Shown: positions 1 to 3,713 of the stretch, in pieces
Layout: each line of letters begins with the position of its first letter
How positions within the stretch are numbered: the first letter of the stretch is position 1
Assembly (NCBI GenBank): GCA_030631975.1
Contig: DAOVKD010000030.1
Span: 1 to 6,998, forward strand
Origin: Candidatus Woesearchaeota archaeon
Lineage (GTDB): Archaea; Nanobdellota; Nanobdellia; Woesearchaeales; GW2011-AR4
Direction: 5' to 3'
Length of the DNA stretch: 6,998 bases
Position numbers and translations under genes: made by a program
Notes under the pieces: model-generated
Told to the model about the DNA's origin: nothing
The model's database searches: none
The model's input: only the letters and a program-made list of their open reading frames with translations

Positions 1-435
1 AATAGGATCATGCCCAAAACCATGACTTCCTTTTACTTCTTTTGCAACTTTGCCTTTTTCCTCCCCTAAAAAACTTACAGGCTCTTTACCAGGCTCACAG
101 TAACCAACTGCAGACCTGTAATAACAAATTCTATCTTCAATGCTTTCCATTAACTTCAAAATCCCATCAAGCCCAATTCTTTTATGGATGTAAGAAGAGC
201 ATGTTCCAGGGAAATCATTTAACGCTTTAATAAACAAACCAGAATCCTCAACAACAACAGGTTTTTTAAATTGCAATGAAAGCCTTTTTGCCGCGTCTTT
301 TGCTATTTCTTCAGGTCTGTCACTTCTTAATTCCCTGTATTCCTGATTAATATGATTTATTGTTATACTGTTTCCTAATATTGCCTTAAACTCTTTTACC
401 TTTCCAGGGTTGCTTGTTACCAGATTTATTTGCAT
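1..435 (-). CDS. rdgB: Non-canonical purine NTP pyrophosphatase (RdgB/HAM1), N-terminal 145 residues, cut by window edge
   Basis: This enzyme hydrolyses XTP, ITP and their deoxy forms to the monophosphate plus pyrophosphate, keeping deaminated purines out of nucleic acids in the cytoplasm. It is open from the ATG at 433-435 to the first base of the window with no stop. Family motifs appear in order: TSNPGKVKEF (residues 7-16, phosphate-binding), VVEDSGLFI (61-69, metal-binding/catalytic acidic residues), FPGTCSSY (75-82) and GFGHDPI (139-145). Family members are usually about 185-200 residues, so roughly 40-50 C-terminal residues lie outside the window. The start is fixed by the family N-terminus (short strand, then TSNPGK) and by a TATA box 23-31 nt upstream, which implies a leaderless mRNA. 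The reading frame is intact. The family call is very secure; the gene symbol follows bacterial usage. Confidence 0.95.
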   Translation of the reverse strand, partial: MQINLVTSNPGKVKEFKAILGNSITINHINQEYRELRSDRPEEIAKDAAKRLSLQFKKPVVVEDSGLFIKALNDFPGTCSSYIHKRIGLDGILKLMESIEDRICYYRSAVGYCEPGKEPVSFLGEEKGKVAKEVKGSHGFGHDPI

Positions 436-457
436 AAGAAATGGGATTATTTAGTAG

Positions 458-466
458 TATTTAAAT
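458..466 (-). promoter_or_regulatory. TATA box of the rdgB gene
   Basis: The minus strand reads ATTTAAATA, centred about 27 nt before the rdgB ATG. That is the archaeal TATA-to-start distance, so the transcript should begin at or within a few bases of the start codon. No Shine-Dalgarno sequence is present, which fits a leaderless message. Confidence 0.55.
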
Positions 467-583
467 GTGATTGGAAGTTTTGATTTAATATCTGCTGGAA
501 CTCAATATTTTATTAAAAATTTTCCTGACTACAAACTTTTTATAAACCTGCAACTAATTTTAAAACAACAAAATTCCACTTAT

Positions 584-629
584 CCTATGTTAGTTTCAAT
601 TTGAGAGCCCTCATATAAACGGGGGTGCC
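584..629. repeat. Left arm of an imperfect inverted repeat around the 686-1135 gene
   Basis: Three blocks here recur as reverse complements, in matching order, at 1225-1359: CCTATGTTAGTTTC (584-597, against 1348-1359 with two bases missing), TTTGAGAGCCC (600-610, exact against 1275-1285) and GGGGTGCC (622-629, exact against 1226-1233). The blocks are close together in this arm and spread out in the right arm. A possible TATA box (TTTTTATAAAC, 537-547) precedes it on the plus strand, so a short rightward transcript is conceivable. Otherwise 467-583 is AT-rich with nothing recognisable. Confidence 0.55.
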
Positions 630-669
630 TACAGTTGCTTCGCAACAGATAGTCTTGACTTTGTCAAGA
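629..669. other. Two adjacent hairpins just past the 3' end of the 686-1135 gene
   Basis: The first hairpin pairs GTTGC (634-638) with GCAAC (642-646) over a TTC loop, with CTA/TAG flanks (629-631/650-652). The second pairs TCTTGAC (653-659) with GTCAAGA (663-669) over a TTT loop, a 7-bp perfect stem. On the minus strand they lie about 17-57 nt after the stop codon of the hypothetical gene, so a 3'-end processing, stability or termination role is possible. There is no T-run after the stems, so they are not a standard intrinsic terminator. Confidence 0.5.
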
Positions 670-685
670 AGAATTATTAAGAAAT

Positions 686-1135
686 TTAAAATGGAGTTAC
701 ATTATGTTTTCTTGCGTCTTCGTACATTCTTTGATGAGTTGCTTCATCCATTGTTCCTCTTGGACCAACTAATGCTGTTTCTATATTTGGTAATCTTTGT
801 CTAACTCCCTGTAATCTCTCATCTGCAGTTAATAGTCCTTTTAACGCATACAATCCTCTGTTTTCTGCATCAACAAAACCACGTTCGCTTCCAAATCTAG
901 AACCATAAACCTCATCAAAGATTATTGGTCTCCCTGTTGGAGTTTCTGATTGAAATCGTGTAGAATATTCATAATTGGCAATTGTTCCTACTGATGCAGT
1001 AAAAGTTCCATTTTTTGCCTTAAACCTTGATTCAGCAATAACAGAAACTCCACCTTCTCTTTCAACAACTTCTATAAATTTATCTAATGAATCTGCTTTT
1101 ATTGGAAAGTATTTTTTTATGAAATCAAATGCCAT
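686..1135 (-). CDS. Hypothetical protein, 149 aa
   Basis: I do not recognise this family. The predicted product is a soluble 149-residue protein with no signal peptide or membrane segment. Residues 1-40 look helical and charged. Residues 43-75 look like beta strands (a TFTASVGTIANYEYSTRF run). The C-terminal third is rich in R, E and D. The frame stays open up to a GTG near 1318, but that extra 61-residue N-terminus runs through the 1225-1318 hairpin/inverted-repeat DNA. I therefore chose the ATG at 1133-1135. A TATA box at 1168-1177 predicts a transcript starting near 1147, and AAGGA sits about 8-12 nt before this ATG as a weak ribosome-binding site. The gene stands alone, is enclosed by inverted-repeat arms, and is followed by two hairpins. 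It may be an accessory or lineage-specific gene. Confidence 0.6.
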   Translation of the reverse strand: MAFDFIKKYFPIKADSLDKFIEVVEREGGVSVIAESRFKAKNGTFTASVGTIANYEYSTRFQSETPTGRPIIFDEVYGSRFGSERGFVDAENRGLYALKGLLTADERLQGVRQRLPNIETALVGPRGTMDEATHQRMYEDARKHNVTPF

Positions 1136-1167
1136 TTTAATATCCTTACATTTAGTGTTAACCCCAT

Positions 1168-1177
1168 CTTTATAAAG
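1168..1177 (-). promoter_or_regulatory. TATA box of the 686-1135 gene
   Basis: The palindromic CTTTATAAAG is centred about 37 nt before the chosen ATG. This predicts a leader of about 10-12 nt that contains the AAGGA ribosome-binding-like sequence. It supports the short start over the longer open frame. Confidence 0.5.
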
Positions 1178-1224
1178 CTTTCGGTTAGTAACTACTATTA
1201 AGTTAACAATAAACAAAAATGGGT

Positions 1225-1359
1225 GGGCACCCCTTAAAATATTGTCTGCTTCGCAGTTCATTGATAAAAAGCTCGGGCTCTCAAACTTTGGATTTTTCGG
1301 CTTCGCCGAACGTTGCACTAAAATCCAACCCCTCCAAGTATTCGAGAGAAACTAATAGG
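1225..1359. repeat. Right arm of the inverted repeat, interrupted by hairpins
   Basis: Reading leftwards from 1359 on the minus strand, the same three blocks as in 584-629 appear: CCTATTAGTTTC (1348-1359), TTTGAGAGCCC (1275-1285) and GGGGTGCC (1226-1233). Extra DNA separates them. About 62 nt between the first two blocks is mostly a composite hairpin (1288-1328). About 41 nt between the second and third contains another hairpin, CTGC-TTC-GCAG (1246-1256). The exact 11-bp and 8-bp matches in a consistent order make chance unlikely, but the arms are too divergent to call terminal repeats of a known element. Confidence 0.55.
1288..1328. other. Composite two-tier hairpin
   Basis: The outer stem pairs TTGGATTTT (1288-1296) with AAAATCCAA (1320-1328), nine perfect pairs. 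The inner stem pairs TTCGGC (1296-1301) with GCCGAA (1305-1310) over a TTC loop; the two stems share base 1296. It lies about 58 nt beyond the stop codon of the SemiSWEET gene on the minus strand and could act as a 3' structure for that transcript. It is also one of four hairpins in this stretch with the same GCTTCGC tip. Confidence 0.6.
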
Positions 1360-1386
1360 AATTATGTTCAATTCAGAAAAAGCCCT

Positions 1387-1731
1387 TTAACCATAGATTA
1401 TCTTGCTCGTAATAACTAACAAGTAAATTAGTATCCAAGCTGAACTACTAAGAATAATGGGTTTTTCTTTATGGGAAAAACCATATATAACCCACAAAAA
1501 GGCAGGTATTATTAATAAGACCCAAGTTATAAGTGCAATACTAGAAGCATCTTTTTCTGACCATATTTTTAGGACTTGTGGTATTGCTAAAATTGGACCT
1601 ATCAATGCAACTGGATAAATTATTGTATCTAATAATCTCTTCCATTTATTTGGATGAGGATAAAGTTCATGTTTTAGATAAATCCTTTTTCGCTTGTGAA
1701 AATGATGTAAACCTGTAATATCATGAATCAT
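1387..1731 (-). CDS. SemiSWEET / PQ-loop family membrane protein, 114 aa
   Basis: This is a three-helix half-transporter of the SemiSWEET/PQ-loop (MtN3) superfamily. Family members form dimers in the cytoplasmic membrane and move sugars or other small solutes by facilitated diffusion. The hydrophobic segments are roughly residues 35-56, 64-84 and 89-112. The first ends in the signature PQ pair (51-52), followed by VLKIW and then KDASSIA (60-66), the usual linker before helix 2. The N-terminal 34 residues are unusually long for a SemiSWEET, which typically has about 85-100 residues. They are rich in H, K and R, so they should stay cytoplasmic. The start codon is supported by a TATA box 27 nt upstream. 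The substrate cannot be told from the sequence. No linked sugar-metabolism gene is present. Confidence 0.85.
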   Translation of the reverse strand: MIHDITGLHHFHKRKRIYLKHELYPHPNKWKRLLDTIIYPVALIGPILAIPQVLKIWSEKDASSIALITWVLLIIPAFLWVIYGFSHKEKPIILSSSAWILIYLLVITSKIIYG

Positions 1732-1753
1732 ATCTTAGTTTATTAAGATAATT

Positions 1754-1762
1754 GTTTATAAG
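1754..1762 (-). promoter_or_regulatory. TATA box of the SemiSWEET gene
   Basis: The minus strand reads CTTATAAAC, centred 27 nt before the ATG. The transcript should start at the start codon, with no leader. Confidence 0.55.
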
Positions 1763-1797
1763 TTTATCGGGCTTTTTCTGATTCTGAACTTCTCCGC

Positions 1798-1816
1798 TTT
1801 TTGGCTTCGCCAAAAA
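1798..1816. other. Perfect 8-bp hairpin with GCTTCGC tip
   Basis: TTTTTGGC (1798-1805) pairs with GCCAAAAA (1809-1816) over a TTC loop. On the plus strand the GC-rich part of the stem is flanked by A and T runs, as in a bidirectional rho-independent-like terminator. It could end transcription arriving from the remnant gene on its right. Confidence 0.5.
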
Positions 1817-1823
1817 TCCTCGA

Positions 1824-1890
1824 CCTTGCCAGGAGTGTTCGCTCCACCCTGAAACGCTGTCGCATTTCGGGGTCGCTCACCTCGGCAAGG
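1824..1890. other. GC-rich three-way-junction-like element
   Basis: The outer stem pairs CCTTGCC (1824-1830) with GGCAAGG (1884-1890). Inside are two arms. One pairs GGAG (1832-1835) with CTCC (1842-1845). The other pairs CCCTGAAA (1847-1854) with TTTCGGGG (1865-1872), eight pairs with one G.T, plus GC/GC (1856-1857/1862-1863) closing a TGTC loop. The block is far richer in G+C than its surroundings. It may be a small structured RNA, a 3' element or a recombination site; the sequence does not decide which, nor the strand. Confidence 0.45.
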
Positions 1891-1916
1891 GAATATAACA
1901 TCGTTATGTTTAATTA

Positions 1917-2084
1917 TTACTCATCTAATTCTTGAAACTTCTCCCAAATAGTTTGCTTTGCAAATATCCATTTACCCTCCAACACGTTCCAAGAAGTAAA
2001 ACTCTCCAGACTAACGTCTGAAGCCTCTTCTTCTTGGGCATTTATAGATATTCCCGTTAAGAAAAATGTTGCTTTATTATATCC
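1917..2084 (-). pseudogene. Coding remnant without a start codon (55 codons)
   Basis: Between a TAA at 2085-2087 and the double stop at 1914-1919 the minus strand is open for 55 codons with protein-like composition. A short hydrophobic stretch (TFFLTGISI, residues 6-14) leads into an acidic patch (QEEEASD, 17-23) and then a tryptophan-rich tail ending KFQELDE. There is no ATG in the frame. The only GTG/TTG pair is at codons 34-35, too late to keep the conserved-looking part. The other two frames upstream are broken by stops. I read it as the 3' part of a gene that has lost its beginning by frameshift or deletion, or as a small gene with a non-standard start. The family is not recognised. Confidence 0.4.
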
Positions 2085-2087
2085 TTA

Positions 2088-2254
2088 TGAACTAACAGCT
2101 TTTACAATCAAGAACCATCATTCACCGCTCATGTTTGAAATGCAAAACATTTCTAAGGATTTTACCATATTTTTAAATTCTCTTTTGAAATAGGAAATTG
2201 GGTTTAATTCAATATTGCATTTGTTATACATCGTTATTACTCAGAAAATTGGGC
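2088..2254. other. Intergenic, AT-rich, with short repeats
   Basis: No gene is supported here. A weak hairpin pairs GAAATG (2137-2142) with CATTTC (2148-2153). ACATCGTTAT occurs at 2228-2237 and again at 1898-1907, and TATTACTCA at 2235-2243 and again at 1915-1923. The 3' flank of the 2255-2602 gene therefore resembles the 3' end of the 1917-2084 remnant. GAAATTGGGTTTA (2194-2206) is also nearly repeated at 2244-2257. Confidence 0.45.
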
Positions 2255-2602
2255 TTAGTCTCTTCTTTTGTATTCGTTATAAGCGCGACTTATTCCTGAA
2301 CTACGTGAATGTACTCTTTCCTCCCCTATATGAATATAAGTATCCTCTTCAAGGCTTGGAATGACTGTATTTCTAATGTAATCCCTAAGCTTAATTTCTC
2401 TAAGATATGCATCTTTCACGATTTTGTCAGTAGATAATACCAAAACTTTAGGAATAGGAGCACCTAATTTAACCAGTTCTCTGAATTCTGTTATTCCTTC
2501 CAATCCTTGAGGGGTGGTAAAAACCTCAGTCAATAGTCGATCGGATTTTATTATTTCCGCCAATCCCTGGCCAGTACTTCCAGCCATAGTTGATGCTGCC
2601 AT
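2255..2602 (-). CDS. Hypothetical protein, 115 aa
   Basis: I do not recognise this protein. It is a small, soluble, charged product with no signal peptide or membrane helix. Residues 1-14 are rich in A, S, T and G. Residues 33-48 look helical. A short strand (KVLVLS, 52-57) is followed by a long charged helix (62-80), and the tail (96-115) is basic and rich in Arg and Ser. The ATG at 2600-2602 is preferred because a TATA box lies 27 nt upstream, implying a leaderless mRNA; Met6 is the only close alternative. It stands alone on the minus strand, more than 300 nt downstream of the metallopeptidase gene, so it is probably its own transcription unit. Confidence 0.6.
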   Translation of the reverse strand: MAASTMAGSTGQGLAEIIKSDRLLTEVFTTPQGLEGITEFRELVKLGAPIPKVLVLSTDKIVKDAYLREIKLRDYIRNTVIPSLEEDTYIHIGEERVHSRSSGISRAYNEYKRRD

Positions 2603-2623
2603 AACAGCAGGAAATATTCACTG

Positions 2624-2634
2624 ATTTATAAATT
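2624..2634 (-). promoter_or_regulatory. TATA box of the 2255-2602 gene
   Basis: The minus strand reads AATTTATAAAT, centred about 27 nt before the ATG at 2602. It predicts a leaderless transcript and supports this start. Confidence 0.55.
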
Positions 2635-2635
2635 T

Positions 2636-2896
2636 AACTTTCAATTTTTCCTCCATTCACCACTTTGTGAGGGTAATTGCAGACATAAATCCTGATTCCA
2701 AAAAGACAGAAGCCGCAATTATAGGGCGCAGAAAGAATATCTATAATATCTATAAGAAGACATAAGACCCTGCAAATTATTTCACATAAATTAAAATTCC
2801 ATAGTTTCAATCCAGATAAGCCGAAATTTTCCAAAAAGTGTTATATAACCTCTATTCAATTCAAACTGGCACTAAAAGGACGATTTTGGCTGGGAA
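2636..2896. other. Long intergenic region with no supported gene
   Basis: A minus-strand frame (2634-2834, 66 codons from a TTG) is open here. It has no promoter in the right place: the nearest TATA-like palindrome, GTTATATAAC (2840-2849), is only a few bases before its TTG. Its end overlaps the promoter of the next gene. On the plus strand a stretch ending at 2766 (from a GTG near 2667) has a Lys/Asn-rich protein-like composition but no ATG. I regard the region as non-coding or decayed. The GTTATATAAC palindrome could drive a minus-strand RNA starting near 2819. Confidence 0.35.
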
Positions 2897-2931
2897 GGGA
2901 CTAGATGGCGGAGTCGAAAAATTATAGTCCT
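2897..2931 (-). terminator. Hairpin over the 3' end of the metallopeptidase gene
   Basis: GGGACTA (2897-2903) pairs with TAGTCCT (2925-2931), six Watson-Crick pairs plus a G.T, over a 21-nt loop. It spans the stop codon (2922-2924). On the minus strand the loop begins with a run of five T and then carries CGACTCCGC, the 9-base sequence that recurs inverted upstream of the same gene. A 3'-end role is plausible but unproven. Confidence 0.35.
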
Positions 2932-3494
2932 AGTTTAATTTCGTCTCTCTTGTGCATGTACATAATTATTGGTACAAATCTAGCGATTAGCTTCCAAACA
3001 GGATGTAACAATCCTGCCCGCTTATTTGCGGATTGTACTTGGATGTTACACGCCACTTCTTCACCATGAGGTTTTCTAGCTAAAAAGTGATAGCAGTGAC
3101 CGATTATTTCATGGTCCATTCCACTTTGATTAATAACCTCAAATAAAGCTTGCTGAGGAATTCGTTTTGTAGCCTTAGTAAGCAATTGTATGTATTCTTT
3201 TGGTACGCCACTACGTTCGAATTCTCTGATTAATTCCTCTCGGCTCAAACAAGAGAGATTTTTTTTATAAACGAGGATTTCAGTATGGTGTTTTGCATTT
3301 TCCAAACCATCTCTATCTTCAGTTCCGTAGATGGCCCAACCATACCAGTTTCCTTTGTTTGGCCAACCAGGCTCTAAGATTACCATTACATTCTTTTCGA
3401 TGTACTTCAGAATTCTTCGATCATAACCAAGTTTATACGCTAATCTTATGCTACCACGCTTCCATCGTCTCAGAGCCCATCTAGTTAAGTTCAT
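2922..3494 (-). CDS. Predicted HExxH zinc metallopeptidase-like protein, 190 aa
   Basis: The core is a zinc-protease-like signature: DHEIIGH (residues 127-132 hold the HEIIGH helix), with a Glu pair (EE, 145-146) 13-14 residues after the second His. This is the spacing expected of gluzincins, where two His and a downstream Glu bind zinc and the first Glu is catalytic. The N-terminus is very basic (R/K/W-rich, 5-30). A middle domain follows with GNWYGWAIYG (49-58) and HHTEILVY (69-76). The C-terminus has a hydrophobic patch (RFVPIIMYMH, 172-181) that could touch the membrane. The frame extends to a GTG at 3510-3512 (196 aa). I prefer the ATG at 3492-3494 because a TATA-like box sits about 25 nt before it. 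The family is not recognised by name; proteolytic activity is inferred from the motif alone. Confidence 0.7.
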   Translation of the reverse strand: MNLTRWALRRWKRGSIRLAYKLGYDRRILKYIEKNVMVILEPGWPNKGNWYGWAIYGTEDRDGLENAKHHTEILVYKKNLSCLSREELIREFERSGVPKEYIQLLTKATKRIPQQALFEVINQSGMDHEIIGHCYHFLARKPHGEEVACNIQVQSANKRAGLLHPVWKLIARFVPIIMYMHKRDEIKLGL

Positions 3495-3513
3495 GGTAAT
3501 TTTATTCAGCACT

Positions 3514-3523
3514 ACTTTTAATT
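3514..3523 (-). promoter_or_regulatory. Possible TATA box of the metallopeptidase gene
   Basis: The minus strand reads TAATTAAAAG, centred about 25 nt before the ATG at 3494. It is a weaker match than the other boxes in the window but lies at the right distance for a leaderless start. Confidence 0.35.
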
Positions 3524-3536
3524 ACTTTCGTTTATG

Positions 3537-3545
3537 CGACTCCGC
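3537..3545. repeat. 9-bp inverted repeat flanking the metallopeptidase gene
   Basis: CGACTCCGC here is the exact reverse complement of GCGGAGTCG at 2908-2916. The two copies sit just outside the two ends of the 2922-3494 gene, in GC-rich contexts unlike the AT-rich background. Confidence 0.4.
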
Positions 3546-3580
3546 TCAATAGCTTCCTAAGAGTCAAAATCACTTGGTTT

Positions 3581-3634
3581 GTCGCCAGTCCAAACTTCTT
3601 CGACGCATAGCGATATTGCTCAGCGTCTCGACTG
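3581..3634. other. Structured GC-rich element between aspS and the metallopeptidase gene
   Basis: CAGTC (3586-3590) pairs with GACTG (3630-3634). Inside it GACGC (3602-3606) pairs with GCGTC (3623-3627), and AGC (3609-3611) with GCT (3618-3620) closes a six-base loop. GTCGC (3581-3585) can also pair with GCGAC (3536-3540). On the minus strand this begins about 80 nt after the aspS stop codon, so it could be a 3' structure of the aspS mRNA or a free-standing element. No tRNA-like T-arm or other known RNA signature is seen in 3513-3713. Confidence 0.4.
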
Positions 3635-3713
3635 ATTATTGGTGAAGTCTGTCATCGGGAATTGAACAGCAATTTGCAGATGTTATATGCCCCTTACCCT
3701 AAGAAAATTTTGT

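Noticed and set aside
42..230. Plus-strand open frame opposite the rdgB gene
   Set aside because: It is antisense to a clear RdgB/HAM1 coding sequence with intact motifs.
1136..1318. 61-residue N-terminal extension of the 149-aa hypothetical protein from a GTG
   Set aside because: It would translate the TATA box and part of the inverted-repeat/hairpin arm. The ATG at 1135 has a promoter and a ribosome-binding-like sequence.
975..1419. Plus-strand open frames at 975-1175 and 1219-1419
   Set aside because: The first is antisense to the hypothetical gene. The second runs through the hairpin/inverted-repeat arm. Neither has a promoter or a recognisable product.
2634..2834. 66-codon minus-strand frame with a TTG start
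   Set aside because: The start is a weak TTG with a TATA-like site too close to serve it, the composition is not protein-like (Cys- and Ile-rich), and its 3' end overlaps the next gene's promoter.
560..3700. Integron gene-cassette array with attC sites
   Set aside because: Small same-strand genes separated by palindromic DNA invite this idea. However, I found no paired RYYYAAC/GTTRRRY core sites in the right orientation and no integrase in the window. The best match (1288-1328) has its cores reversed. The genes also have their own promoters.
3520..3713. tRNA or C/D-box RNA in the aspS-metallopeptidase gap
   Set aside because: No T-arm/T-loop, acceptor pairing or convincing C and D boxes at proper spacing were found; only generic stems are present.
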